In this document: one piece after another, positions 7,666-16,264 of the stretch
Layout of the letters: each line of letters opens with the position of its first letter
Numbering within the stretch: the first letter of the stretch is position 1
From: SIG565 sp045656145
GTDB lineage: Bacteria; Bacillota; Clostridia; Oscillospirales; Acutalibacteraceae
Assembly: GCA_045656145.1 (NCBI GenBank)
Contig: JAZOQP010000020.1
Span: forward strand, 1 to 34,797
Reading direction: 5' to 3'
DNA: 34,797 nt
The notes under the pieces: model-generated
What the model was told of the DNA's origin: nothing
Database searches by the model: none
The model's input: only the letters and a program-made list of their open reading frames with translations
Made by a program: the position numbers and the translations under genes

Positions 7666-8369
7666 GATTAGATAAGTTTATTTCTTCGAATTCTTCTTAT
7701 TCAAGAAACGAAATTCGAAACGCTGTGCGTAAGGGTAAAGTTTCTCTTAATGGCAGCGTTGTTAAGTCTTCGGATATTAAAATTAATCCCGATACTGACG
7801 TTGTAAAAATTCATGATAGCGATATCTCCACCATTGGAAATGTTTATCTTGTTTTAAATAAACCCAAAGGAGTAATTTCGGCATCGTCCGATAAAAATAA
7901 AAAAACAGTTTTAGATTTATTGCCTGAAAAATATAGTTTTTTGGATATGTTTCCGGTTGGTAGACTCGATAAGGATACTACAGGTCTTTTAATTATCACA
8001 AATGATGGAGACTTCGCTCATAAGGTTATTTCTCCGAAAAATGATGTTCCAAAAACTTATTACGTTGAACTTGATGGTTTATTGAATAATGGATTAATTG
8101 AAGAGTTTAAAAAAGGTGTCCTTTTAGCAGATGGGACTTGCTGTAAACCTGCGTTATTGGAAATTAAATCTGAAAATACCGCTTTGATAACAATTACCGA
8201 AGGTAAATACCATCAGGTTAAAAGAATGTTTGGAGTTTTCGATTTAGGTGTTAATGAATTACATCGATTAAATATTGGAGATTTATATTTACCAGAGCAT
8301 CTTCAGTTTGGCTCTGTTTTAGAAATTTCAGAAGAGGAAATTAAGAAAAAAGTATTAAAAAACCTTTAA
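7662..8369 (+). CDS. rsuA: RsuA-family rRNA pseudouridine synthase
   Basis: A 235-residue protein with an N-terminal S4 RNA-binding domain (about 1-47) and an RsuA/RluB/E/F catalytic domain. The catalytic aspartate is D103 in GRLDKDTTGLL, and the conserved LNKPKG (65-70) and KYHQVKRMF segments follow the family pattern. Length matches RsuA, which converts U516 of 16S rRNA to pseudouridine; an RluB/E/F-type 23S target cannot be excluded. It starts with TTG behind an AAAGGAG site and overlaps the DUF4830 gene by 4 bp. Confidence 0.9.
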   Translation: MRLDKFISSNSSYSRNEIRNAVRKGKVSLNGSVVKSSDIKINPDTDVVKIHDSDISTIGNVYLVLNKPKGVISASSDKNKKTVLDLLPEKYSFLDMFPVGRLDKDTTGLLIITNDGDFAHKVISPKNDVPKTYYVELDGLLNNGLIEEFKKGVLLADGTCCKPALLEIKSENTALITITEGKYHQVKRMFGVFDLGVNELHRLNIGDLYLPEHLQFGSVLEISEEEIKKKVLKNL

Positions 8370-8449
8370 TAATGCATTTTATTAGCAAATATAAACAATT
8401 TAATTTTGTTATTTTGTTTGTTTAGACAATAGTATTTTTTGAAAATTAT

Positions 8450-8458
8450 TGGTATAAT
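8450..8458 (+). promoter_or_regulatory. extended -10 promoter of the sugar ABC ATPase gene
   Basis: TGGTATAAT at 8450-8458 is an extended -10 element (TGn plus a consensus TATAAT), 46 bp before the start codon. No good -35 lies at normal spacing, which is typical of extended -10 promoters. Confidence 0.65.
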
Positions 8459-8504
8459 ATCTTCATACCAAAAAGTGTTTTTAAATTTTTAGGAGGTCAA
8501 TTAT

Positions 8505-9647
8505 ATGGCAAGTTTATCTCTTCGCAATGTATACAAGAGATATCCCGGCGGCGTTGTAGCTGTTTCGGACTTTAATCTTGAAATTAAGGACAAAGAGTTT
8601 ATTATTCTTGTTGGTCCTTCAGGTTGCGGTAAATCAACCACTCTTAGAATGGTTGCAGGTCTTGAAGAAATTTCAGATGGTGAAGTTTACATTGGCGACC
8701 GTTTAGTAAACGATGTAGCTCCTAAGGATAGAGATATTGCAATGGTGTTCCAGAACTATGCTCTTTATCCTCATATGTCAGTATTTGATAATATGGCATT
8801 CGGTCTTAAGCTCCGTAAGGTTTCTAAGGATGAAATCAAGCGCAGAGTTGAAGAAGCTGCTCGTATTCTTGATATTGAGCATCTTTTAGAGCGTAAACCG
8901 AAGGCTTTATCAGGTGGTCAGCGTCAGCGTGTTGCTTTAGGTCGTGCTATCGTTCGTGAACCTAAGGTATTCTTACTTGATGAACCGCTTTCCAACCTTG
9001 ATGCTAAACTTCGTGCACAAATGCGTACCGAGATTTCTAAGCTCCATCAGAGACTCGGAACCACATTTATCTATGTAACACATGACCAGACCGAAGCTAT
9101 GACAATGGGTACTCGTATCGTTGTTATGAAGAGCGGTCTTATCCAGCAGGTTGATACACCTCAGACTTTATATCTCCGTCCTTGCAACCTCTTCGTTGCA
9201 GGCTTCATTGGTTCTCCTCAGATGAACTTCATTGATTCAGTTATCGTTAATGAAAACGATACTTACTATGCTGAATTTGGTTCTGAAGATACCAAAACTC
9301 GCGCAGGTGTTAAATATAGAATTAAGCTTCCGGCTTCTAAGAACGAAGGCGATAGACTTAAAGAGTATATCGGCAAGGAAGTTATTATGGGTATTCGTCC
9401 TGAAGATGTTTATAACGAGGAAGAGGTTATTGCTGCTAATCCCGATAGCATCGTAGAGGCTAAGGTTGAAGTTACCGAGCTTATGGGCGCAGAAACCTAT
9501 CTCTATATGAACTGCGAAGGTCAGGATATCAACGCTCGCGTTTCGCCAACTTCTACTGCTAAGCCCGGAGACACTATCAAAATTGCTCTTGCAGCTGAGA
9601 AAATCCATCTCTTTGATAAAGATACCGAGCTTACAATTACCAACTAA
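8505..9647 (+). CDS. ugpC: UgpC/MsmK-type sugar ABC transporter ATP-binding protein
   Basis: A 380-residue ABC ATPase of the carbohydrate-uptake-1 family. Walker A is GPSGCGKST (37-45), the signature is LSGGQ (135-139), Walker B is VFLLDE (155-160) and the switch histidine is H193. A TOBE/regulatory domain fills about 240-375. No permease or binding-protein genes are adjacent, and it has its own promoter and terminator. That fits a shared ATPase energising several sugar importers encoded elsewhere, as known for MsmK in streptococci. The AGGAGG site is strong and codon use is richer in GC-ending codons than its neighbours, suggesting high expression. Substrate is not predictable. Confidence 0.93.
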   Translation: MASLSLRNVYKRYPGGVVAVSDFNLEIKDKEFIILVGPSGCGKSTTLRMVAGLEEISDGEVYIGDRLVNDVAPKDRDIAMVFQNYALYPHMSVFDNMAFGLKLRKVSKDEIKRRVEEAARILDIEHLLERKPKALSGGQRQRVALGRAIVREPKVFLLDEPLSNLDAKLRAQMRTEISKLHQRLGTTFIYVTHDQTEAMTMGTRIVVMKSGLIQQVDTPQTLYLRPCNLFVAGFIGSPQMNFIDSVIVNENDTYYAEFGSEDTKTRAGVKYRIKLPASKNEGDRLKEYIGKEVIMGIRPEDVYNEEEVIAANPDSIVEAKVEVTELMGAETYLYMNCEGQDINARVSPTSTAKPGDTIKIALAAEKIHLFDKDTELTITN

Positions 9648-9651
9648 TTCC

Positions 9652-9685
9652 AAAAACGCCCCTTACTTTAAAGGGGCGTTTTTTT
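9652..9685 (+). terminator. intrinsic terminator after ugpC
   Basis: A perfect 13-bp stem (9652-9664 with 9671-9683), 6-nt loop, with the run of T residues continuing to 9685. Very strong. Confidence 0.92.
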
Positions 9686-9722
9686 ATTTTGTAATTAAAT
9701 TGTAACTTTTTTATAAAACCAC

Positions 9723-9751
9723 TTGAAAAAAGTCTTGAAAAAGTGTAAAAT
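9723..9751 (+). promoter_or_regulatory. promoter of the PucR-ftsEX operon
   Basis: TTGAAA at 9723-9728 and TAAAAT at 9746-9751 with a 17-bp spacer, 54 bp before the regulator start. Confidence 0.65.
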
Positions 9752-9805
9752 AGATGATGAAATATTATTAATATTTATTTTATATATTATAGGGGGAATT
9801 TTTAA

Positions 9806-10885
9806 ATGGCTAACAGATTTTTCCAAGGCGTAATTCAACAGATGAAGGAAGTTATTGATAGAACTATTGGTGTGCTAAATTCAGAGTTTGATATTATTGC
9901 TTGCAGTGATTTAAATAGAATCGGCGAGAAGCTTAATATCAATTATATTACAGGCGATAAAGAGATGTTCACCGATAATTATTATACCGTTAAAGTATTA
10001 GGTTCTAACGATAATTCCGAATATTATATTTTTGTTGAGGGTAATGACCCAATTGCCGAAAAATACTGTTCGATTCTTTCGGTTTCTTTAACAAATATTA
10101 AATTTTATTATGATGAAAAATATGACCGCAAGAATTTTATAAAAAACATTATTCTTGATAATATTTTACCCGGCGATATTTATTTAAAGGCTAGAGAACT
10201 TTATTTTAACAGTGATACTTCTCGTGTTGTTATCTTGGTAAGATTACTTGATAAAACAGAAGTTTCAGTATTCGATGTTGTTCAAAATCTTTTCCCCGAT
10301 AAAAATAAAGATTTTGTTATTGGCATTAATGAATATGATGTTGCATTAATTAAATCGGTTAAGAATGATATTACTTCTAAGGATATTGAAAACCTTGCAT
10401 CATCTATTGCTGATACACTTTCAGGCGAATTTTATTGCCATGTTGTAATTGGTATAGGCAGCACCGTTGAAAATCTTAAAGACCTTGCCAGATCCTTTAA
10501 AGAGGCTCAGGCAGCCCTTGAAGTTGGTAAGGTGTTTGATACTGATAAAACCATTATCAATTATGATAATTTAGGTATTGCTCGTCTTATTTATCAGTTA
10601 CCAACAACCCTTTGCGAAACCTATCTTCGTGAAGTATTTAAAAGAGGCTCTATTGAAAGTCTTGACCATGAAACATTATTTACAATTCAAAGATTTTTCG
10701 AAAATAATCTTAACGTTTCCGAAACTTCTCGTAAACTATTTGTTCATAGAAACACATTGGTTTATCGTTTGGAAAAAATTAAGAAAATCACAGGTCTCGA
10801 CCTTCGTGAATTTGACCATGCAATTGTCTTTAAAATTGCATTAATGGTTAATAAATACTTGAAAGCTAATCCTATCAAATATTAG
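9806..10885 (+). CDS. PucR/CdaR-family transcriptional regulator
   Basis: A 359-residue protein whose C-terminus (about 290-352) is the PucR-type helix-turn-helix: a helix ending FFENNLN, then VSETSRKLFVHRNTLVYRLEKIKKITG. The N-terminal part resembles the sugar-diacid/GAF-like sensing region of CdaR proteins; the middle region has the GGDEF-like fold common in this family but no catalytic motif. It starts at an ATG behind AGGGGGAA, and ftsE begins 13 bp after its stop, so it leads the ftsEX transcript. Relatives activate genes for sugar diacids or purines; the ligand here is unknown. Regulation of its own operon is possible. Confidence 0.85.
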   Translation: MANRFFQGVIQQMKEVIDRTIGVLNSEFDIIACSDLNRIGEKLNINYITGDKEMFTDNYYTVKVLGSNDNSEYYIFVEGNDPIAEKYCSILSVSLTNIKFYYDEKYDRKNFIKNIILDNILPGDIYLKARELYFNSDTSRVVILVRLLDKTEVSVFDVVQNLFPDKNKDFVIGINEYDVALIKSVKNDITSKDIENLASSIADTLSGEFYCHVVIGIGSTVENLKDLARSFKEAQAALEVGKVFDTDKTIINYDNLGIARLIYQLPTTLCETYLREVFKRGSIESLDHETLFTIQRFFENNLNVSETSRKLFVHRNTLVYRLEKIKKITGLDLREFDHAIVFKIALMVNKYLKANPIKY

Positions 10886-10898
10886 AAAGGGAATTTAG

Positions 10899-11612
10899 AT
10901 GGATTTCAACACACAAAATGATATTCAAATTGAACCGATTATTGAGTTCAACGGCGTATCAAAAACTTATAATAGTGGCACTCACGCACTTGCAGATGTA
11001 AATATAAGAATAAATAAAGGCGAATTTGTTTTCGTTGTTGGCTCTTCGGGAGCAGGTAAAAGTACCTTTATGAAACTTATAATGCGTGAAGAAAAGGCAA
11101 ATTCAGGTGTTATTAAGGTAAATGGTTTCAATCTTACAAAAATGCCTAGAAAAAATGTGCCGATGCTTAGAAGAACAATGGGTATTGTCTTCCAAGATTT
11201 CCGCCTTATTCCAACAATGAATGTATTTGACAATGTTGCTTTTGCAATGCATGTTGTTGGGGCTCCAAGCCGAATCATCCGTAAGGAAGTTTCTAAAGCG
11301 CTTAGTATGGTGGGACTTGGCAATAAGGCTCGTTCGATGCCTAATCAACTTTCAGGTGGTGAGCAGCAGCGTGTTGGACTTGCTCGCGCTCTTGTAAATA
11401 ACCCCGATTTAATTATTGCCGATGAGCCTACAGGTAATGTTGACCCCAATATGTCATACGAAATTGTTTCACTGCTCAGTGCTATTAATCAAAGAGGCAC
11501 AACCGTTTTAATGGTTACTCATGACCATAATTTAGTTCGTGATTTCCATCATCGTGTTATTATGCTTGATGGCGGTAGAATTGTTGCCGATAATGCCGGA
11601 GGTTTAGAATAA
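10899..11612 (+). CDS. ftsE: cell division ATP-binding protein FtsE
   Basis: A 237-residue ABC ATPase. Walker A is GSSGAGKST (48-56), the Q-loop is in VFQDFRLIP, the signature is LSGGE (151-155) and Walker B is DLIIADE with PTGNVDP. Together with FtsX it forms a membrane complex that uses ATP to switch on peptidoglycan hydrolases outside the cell. The N-terminus is about 10 residues longer than the typical start. The gene follows the PucR-type regulator by 13 bp with an AAAGGG site and overlaps ftsX by one base (TAATG), indicating coupled synthesis. Confidence 0.96.
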   Translation: MDFNTQNDIQIEPIIEFNGVSKTYNSGTHALADVNIRINKGEFVFVVGSSGAGKSTFMKLIMREEKANSGVIKVNGFNLTKMPRKNVPMLRRTMGIVFQDFRLIPTMNVFDNVAFAMHVVGAPSRIIRKEVSKALSMVGLGNKARSMPNQLSGGEQQRVGLARALVNNPDLIIADEPTGNVDPNMSYEIVSLLSAINQRGTTVLMVTHDHNLVRDFHHRVIMLDGGRIVADNAGGLE

Positions 11613-12622
11613 TGAAATTAAGTAGTTTTAAATATTTAACCGGCGAAGGCTTCAAGAATGTTTGGGTAAATCGTCTTATGTCGGTAGCTTCTATCGGCGT
11701 TTTAACTGCCTGTATGGTGCTAATTGGACTAGCTTTATTAATCTCCTTAAATGTGGATAATGCTATTGGCGCTTTAGAAGAGCAAAATGTTGTAATGGTT
11801 TATTTTAATGATAAAAACTCTCTTCTTTATGGCGATGCCAAGCCGATTTTAGAAGCAGGCGAGGAGTTTGATTCCAATAAAATAAAAGACAAGCATTATT
11901 TAATCCATAATGAAGATGAAGCTAAAGCTGTTTGCGAGGAAATTAGGAATATTTCAAATGTAAAAGATGTTGAATTTATCTCCAAAGAAACTGCTTTGGA
12001 AAACGCAAAGGCAACAATGCTTGAAGGAAAAGAAAAATATTTCGAATTTCTTGATGAAGAGGGCGGAAACCCATTATCTGATGGTGCTCGCGTAACTCTT
12101 GAGAATATGGAAGGATTCTCAGAAACTGTTAATCAAATTAAGGTTGTTAAGGGTGTAAATTCTATTCAATCTCAAAATGACCTTGCAGATAAAATCAATT
12201 CAATTAAGAGCGGTCTTGGAGTTGCAGGTTTTTGGATTATAGGCATTTTGCTTATTATTTCCCTCGTTATTGTATCGAATACAATAAGAGTAACTATGTA
12301 TAACCGTAAACTTCAAATCAGCATTATGAAGGCCGTTGGTGCTACTGATAAATTTATTAGATTCCCATTCTTAATTGAGGGTATCTTAATTGGTTTAATA
12401 TCGGCTGTAATTGCCGAAGGTCTTGTTTATTTCTGCTATAGAGTGGCAACCGATACCATTAAAACAACCTTAGGCACAGCGGATATCGTTAACTTCGGCG
12501 ATACAGCGCTTGCATTATTTGGAGTATTTGCTGCAATTGGAGTATTTGCCGGTGCATTCGGAAGTATCTTTATGATTAGCAAATATCTAAGGAAAGAGGG
12601 CAGCGAGTTCTCTGCAATTTAA
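11612..12622 (+). CDS. ftsX: cell division protein FtsX
   Basis: A 336-residue permease-like protein with four membrane segments (about 20-47, 203-228, 248-275 and 292-320). A large extracellular loop of about 150 residues between the first two is where FtsX contacts its hydrolase partner. The cytoplasmic NTIRVTMYNRKLQISIMKAVGAT stretch (about 228-250) is the FtsX/MacB-type coupling region. It overlaps ftsE by 1 bp and is followed after 17 bp by an M23/coiled-coil protein, the expected partner class. Confidence 0.95.
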   Translation: MKLSSFKYLTGEGFKNVWVNRLMSVASIGVLTACMVLIGLALLISLNVDNAIGALEEQNVVMVYFNDKNSLLYGDAKPILEAGEEFDSNKIKDKHYLIHNEDEAKAVCEEIRNISNVKDVEFISKETALENAKATMLEGKEKYFEFLDEEGGNPLSDGARVTLENMEGFSETVNQIKVVKGVNSIQSQNDLADKINSIKSGLGVAGFWIIGILLIISLVIVSNTIRVTMYNRKLQISIMKAVGATDKFIRFPFLIEGILIGLISAVIAEGLVYFCYRVATDTIKTTLGTADIVNFGDTALALFGVFAAIGVFAGAFGSIFMISKYLRKEGSEFSAI

Positions 12623-12639
12623 TTTTTGGAGGAAATATT

Positions 12640-13875
12640 TTGAAATTCGTTAAAAGAATTTTAGCAATTTGTTTAGTTTTTTCAACGCTTTTGCTTTGTT
12701 TATCTACAGGCTTTAATGCCTCTGCAGATTTAACCGATAGTGAAAGACAGGAAATTAAAAACGAAATTTCTAAGCTTAATTCTGAAATTAATGATTTAGA
12801 AAAAAAGATTAAGCAAGAAAAAGGGAAACTAAACGATCAAAATGCAATTAAATCTTCTTTAGAAAGCAAGATATCGGCTATAAACAATAAAATTATTGCA
12901 TGTAACCGTTATATTGCTTCTTGCCAGGCGGAAATTAATGCCAACGAGAAGAAAATTGCTGAAAATAATGAAAAAATTAAGGACACAAAAGAGCTTTTCA
13001 AAAAAAGACTTCGTTCTATCTATATGAGCAATACCGATTCAGGTATCCAGCTTCTTTTGGGTGCAGAATCTTTCTCTGATTTTTTAGTTTTAGCAGAGCT
13101 TTCTCAGTGCATTTCAGCACAGGATAATAAATTAATTAATGAAATCATTGAAAAAATTGCACTTATAAATGCCGATATTGAAAAGAATGAAAAATTAAAG
13201 GCCGAGCAGGCTGAAATTAAAAAATCGCTTGCTTCAGACCAGGCCGATTTAGATACTCAGGTTAATGAGGTTTCTAAGGTAATATCTTCAATTAATTCAA
13301 CAAAAAATAACCTTCAGGCTGAGCAGGATAAACTTGAAAAGCAGATGGAAGCTTATGAGAGAGAGTTATTAAAAACTTCTTCCACAGGAGAGAATGTTCC
13401 TTTCGATGGCGTTTTCCGTTGGCCTGTGCCCGGTTATCCTATGACCACTCCTTATGCCAGCAATGATAGCATTCATAGAGGCCGTCATTTTGGTGTTGAC
13501 CTTGGTTCATGGGGAATTAACGGCAAACCTATACTTTCTGCCGCTTCGGGTACTGTTATCAGAGTTGTAAACTCCTGCCCGCATAACTATAGGAAAAGTG
13601 TTTATCAATTCTGCGGTTGCGGCGGCGGTTATGGAAATCATGTTCAGGTAGCCCATGGTAAATATAATGGCTATTATTATATGACAATATATGCTCATAT
13701 GAGTAAACCTGCCGTTTCAAACGGAGCAAAGGTTAACAGAGGACAGGTTTTAGGCTATGTTGGTTCAACGGGTCGTTCAACAGGTCCGCACCTACATTTC
13801 GGTATTGCCAAGGGAACAACCGCCGGTGCTTACAGTTGGTTTAACCCAATGTCTATTAGTTATATAAATAAATAA
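12640..13875 (+). CDS. coiled-coil LytM/M23 peptidase, EnvC/PcsB-like
   Basis: A 411-residue secreted protein. A signal peptide (about 1-30, cleavage near ASA-D) is followed by a long coiled coil (about 33-250) and an M23 endopeptidase domain (about 265-405). The zinc ligands are present: H283 and D287 in HFGVD and H386 in HLHFG. The catalytic site therefore looks intact, unlike E. coli EnvC, whose LytM domain is degenerate. The domain carries a small insertion with three cysteines (CPHN and CGCG). It starts with TTG behind GGAGG, 17 bp after ftsX. The context strongly suggests peptidoglycan cleavage gated by FtsEX at division or sporulation septa. Confidence 0.93.
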   Translation: MKFVKRILAICLVFSTLLLCLSTGFNASADLTDSERQEIKNEISKLNSEINDLEKKIKQEKGKLNDQNAIKSSLESKISAINNKIIACNRYIASCQAEINANEKKIAENNEKIKDTKELFKKRLRSIYMSNTDSGIQLLLGAESFSDFLVLAELSQCISAQDNKLINEIIEKIALINADIEKNEKLKAEQAEIKKSLASDQADLDTQVNEVSKVISSINSTKNNLQAEQDKLEKQMEAYERELLKTSSTGENVPFDGVFRWPVPGYPMTTPYASNDSIHRGRHFGVDLGSWGINGKPILSAASGTVIRVVNSCPHNYRKSVYQFCGCGGGYGNHVQVAHGKYNGYYYMTIYAHMSKPAVSNGAKVNRGQVLGYVGSTGRSTGPHLHFGIAKGTTAGAYSWFNPMSISYINK

Positions 13876-13881
13876 AATGCA

Positions 13882-13906
13882 AGGGGCAACCTAGTTGCCC
13901 CTAAAA
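13882..13906 (+). terminator. GC-rich hairpin after the M23 gene
   Basis: A perfect 9-bp stem (13882-13890 with 13894-13902) and 3-nt loop, followed by AAAA rather than a T run. It could be a weak terminator, an RNA-end stabiliser or a processing site. Confidence 0.5.
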
Positions 13907-13922
13907 GTATATTTTGAATGCT

Positions 13923-14411
13923 ATGAAAAAATTTAGAATTATTTCGCTTATTTTAGTTTTTGCTATTTGTTTTGCAATTTTTTGTTTCTCTGCGCAAGGT
14001 GGGGAAGAGTCTAGTGAAATTAGTGGCTCTATTACATACAAAATACTCAGTTTATTTAATCCTGATTTAGAAAATTTACCCGAGAATGAGCAAATATTAA
14101 TTATAGAAAACTTCCATCGTTTTATCAGAAAAGCCGCGCATTTCACAATTTTTGCACTCCTTGGATTTTTTGTTATTGGATTTTTAAGTACATTTAAAGA
14201 AATTAAAATGACTTTAGCATTTATATATTCAGAGATTTTTGTTTTCTTTTATGCCACAACCGATGAAATCCATCAGTTGTATGTTCCGAAACGAAGCGGT
14301 CAGTTTTCGGATGTTTTGCTTGATTCCTTTGGTGGCTTAGTTGGAATTTTTATTATGTTTATTGCTTTGAAAATTTTTAAAGTTTGGAGGAAAAATCGCT
14401 ATGAAGATTAA
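13923..14411 (+). CDS. VanZ-like membrane protein
   Basis: A 162-residue protein from the ATG at 13923; an in-frame TTG at 13914 would add three residues, and neither has a clear ribosome binding site. Four hydrophobic segments are visible. The VanZ signature is clear: FSAQ near the N-terminus, an R-K-A-A-H-F segment, then TDEIHQLYVPKRSGQFSDVLLDSFGGLVG. VanZ proteins are linked to glycopeptide tolerance and surface polysaccharide changes, but most family members are uncharacterised. The end overlaps the next gene by 11 bp. Confidence 0.85.
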   Translation: MKKFRIISLILVFAICFAIFCFSAQGGEESSEISGSITYKILSLFNPDLENLPENEQILIIENFHRFIRKAAHFTIFALLGFFVIGFLSTFKEIKMTLAFIYSEIFVFFYATTDEIHQLYVPKRSGQFSDVLLDSFGGLVGIFIMFIALKIFKVWRKNRYED

Positions 14412-15669
14412 AAAAGATGAGCAAAACCAGAAGTTTTCATATGTTAAAGTTGGTATAACTTCATTTTTGGTAATTTCTGCAGTAATTTTATTTTTCTTTT
14501 TAATTTTTAAAATTGATGAAATTTCCAAATTGTTTATTAAAATATTAAATATTCTCCAACCAATTATAATGGGTGCGGTTATCGCATTTTTAATTAAACC
14601 TATTTCTAATTTTTTAGAAAAAAATATTTATGTTCTTTCTAATAAAACTTTCAAAAAGCAGGGTAAATTCAAGAAATTAAGCCGTTATACCGCAATTTCA
14701 ATTTCGCTCATTCTTTTTGTTTTTATAATTTCGGTATTTTTCTATATGATAATTCCGGAATTTGCAACCACACTTACCAATTTAATTTATGCATTACCTA
14801 GTCAAATAAAGAATTTTTCTGCCTGGATTATTTCAATTATTGAATCAAATTCGAATGTTGCTGAAGTAGTTAATAAATTATTATCAACACTTGAATCATG
14901 GTTCCAAACTAACATTTTATCTAATGCTACTACCTATGCTACCTATCTTGCTACAGGTGTTATTGATGTTGTTAGTTTTGTAGTTGATTTCCTTATTGGA
15001 CTTATTGTTGCATTTTATATTTTATCAGGCAAGAGAACTTTAAAATTACAGCTTAAAAAGATTTTATATGCCTTATTTAATAGGAAAACAACCGAAAAAA
15101 TTATTGATGTTTTAAGAAAATCTGATACTATTTTCAGTGGTTTTATTAATGGTAAACTCATTAACGCCTTAATTATCGGTATTCTTTGTTTTATTGGTTG
15201 TTCAATAATGGGAATTCCTTATGTAATGTTAATTTCGGTTGTTATTGCCGTTACAGATATGATTCCTGTTTTCGGTCCATATATCGGTGCCATTCCTTGT
15301 GCGCTTCTTATTTTGCTTAACAGTCCTATAAAATGCCTTTATTTTATTATTTTTATAATATTGCTTCAGGTGTTTGATGGCAATGTTATTGGTCCTAAAA
15401 TTTTAGGCGAATCCACAGGCTTATCAGCATTTTGGGTAATGGTTTCTATTTTGCTTGGTGGCGGACTTTTTGGAATAATAGGAATGCTTATTGGAGTTCC
15501 TGTTTTTGCGGTTTTATATTATCTAATAAAAACCCTTGTAAATTATCTTTTAACAAAGAAAAACCTGCCCACAAAAGCCTATCTTTATGTTGGCGATAAT
15601 TTTGATAAACCCATAACTCAAGCTGAGGGGGATGAAAATGAACAAGAATCTACTAATAAAGCAAAATAA
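14401..15669 (+). CDS. AI-2E family transporter (UPF0118/PerM type)
   Basis: A 422-residue polytopic membrane protein with about eight hydrophobic segments and the family layout: N-terminal pair of helices, a long amphipathic region with an NLIYALPSQIKNF stretch, then TDMIPVFGPYIGAIPC and FDGNVIGPKILGESTGL near the C-terminus. These last two blocks are the clearest family markers. Members have been tied to autoinducer-2 export, Na+/H+ antiport or other export roles, so the substrate is open. GGAGGAA lies upstream of the ATG. The gene overlaps VanZ by 11 bp and the next gene by 32-38 bp. Confidence 0.9.
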   Translation: MKIKKDEQNQKFSYVKVGITSFLVISAVILFFFLIFKIDEISKLFIKILNILQPIIMGAVIAFLIKPISNFLEKNIYVLSNKTFKKQGKFKKLSRYTAISISLILFVFIISVFFYMIIPEFATTLTNLIYALPSQIKNFSAWIISIIESNSNVAEVVNKLLSTLESWFQTNILSNATTYATYLATGVIDVVSFVVDFLIGLIVAFYILSGKRTLKLQLKKILYALFNRKTTEKIIDVLRKSDTIFSGFINGKLINALIIGILCFIGCSIMGIPYVMLISVVIAVTDMIPVFGPYIGAIPCALLILLNSPIKCLYFIIFIILLQVFDGNVIGPKILGESTGLSAFWVMVSILLGGGLFGIIGMLIGVPVFAVLYYLIKTLVNYLLTKKNLPTKAYLYVGDNFDKPITQAEGDENEQESTNKAK

Positions 15670-16174
15670 TGAGCTCTTCGATAAAATAAAACTCCTTAAA
15701 AGCAAAAATATGAACCTGTTAAATCAGGTAAATAATCTTAATTCCATTATTAAAGATTATGAATTTAAAATTGCTTTGCTCGAAGAGCAAATTGAAGAAC
15801 TTAAAAATCAAAAAATTGCTGAAATGAGCGAAGAAATCGTTCATGAAACTATTAATACTATTGAGGATATCGAGCCTAAAATTGAAACTGTTTCTAAAAC
15901 CGAAGATGTTGAATTGCCTGAAGAATTCAATTCGGCTTCAGATGTTATTGGAAATATTGTGATTAAAGCGGCCGGCTTTATTAATCAGTTAACCGATTCG
16001 GATAATCCAAATAAAAAGGAATTAATAAACCTGATTTTAGGAAGAACCGAAATTGCTAAAGCAGAAATTTTAAATATAATTTCTTCCGATTTAACCGATT
16101 CTGCTAAAAAAGATTTAATCGATAGCCAGTTCAATGAATCGCTTGAATATTTTAAAAGCATTATGGAACAGTAA
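15638..16174 (+). CDS. coiled-coil protein of unknown function
   Basis: A 178-residue cytoplasmic protein that I do not recognise. Residues 1-65 form a heptad-rich coiled coil, an acidic linker runs to about 100, and a helical domain with a conserved-looking ILGRTEIAKAEIL segment fills the rest. An ATG at 15632 abuts the GAGGGGG site, whereas the ATG at 15638 is 6 bp from it, so 15638 is the likelier start. The gene begins inside the end of the AI-2E transporter gene, implying co-expression, and a strong terminator follows. Coiled-coil plus C-terminal helices recall DivIVA/GpsB-like scaffolds, but the sequence does not show their motifs. Confidence 0.7.
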   Translation: MNKNLLIKQNNELFDKIKLLKSKNMNLLNQVNNLNSIIKDYEFKIALLEEQIEELKNQKIAEMSEEIVHETINTIEDIEPKIETVSKTEDVELPEEFNSASDVIGNIVIKAAGFINQLTDSDNPNKKELINLILGRTEIAKAEILNIISSDLTDSAKKDLIDSQFNESLEYFKSIMEQ

Positions 16175-16214
16175 CTTTTTAACTTTTTCTAATTTCTCTT
16201 AAATATATTTTCCT

Positions 16215-16247
16215 ACTCCTGACAATACTATTGTCAGGAGTTTTTTT
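16215..16247 (+). terminator. intrinsic terminator before sigG
   Basis: A perfect 12-bp stem (16215-16226 with 16230-16241), 3-nt loop and a run of seven T residues. It separates the VanZ/transporter operon from sigG. Confidence 0.92.
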
Positions 16248-16264
16248 ATAAAGGAATGTGTTAA

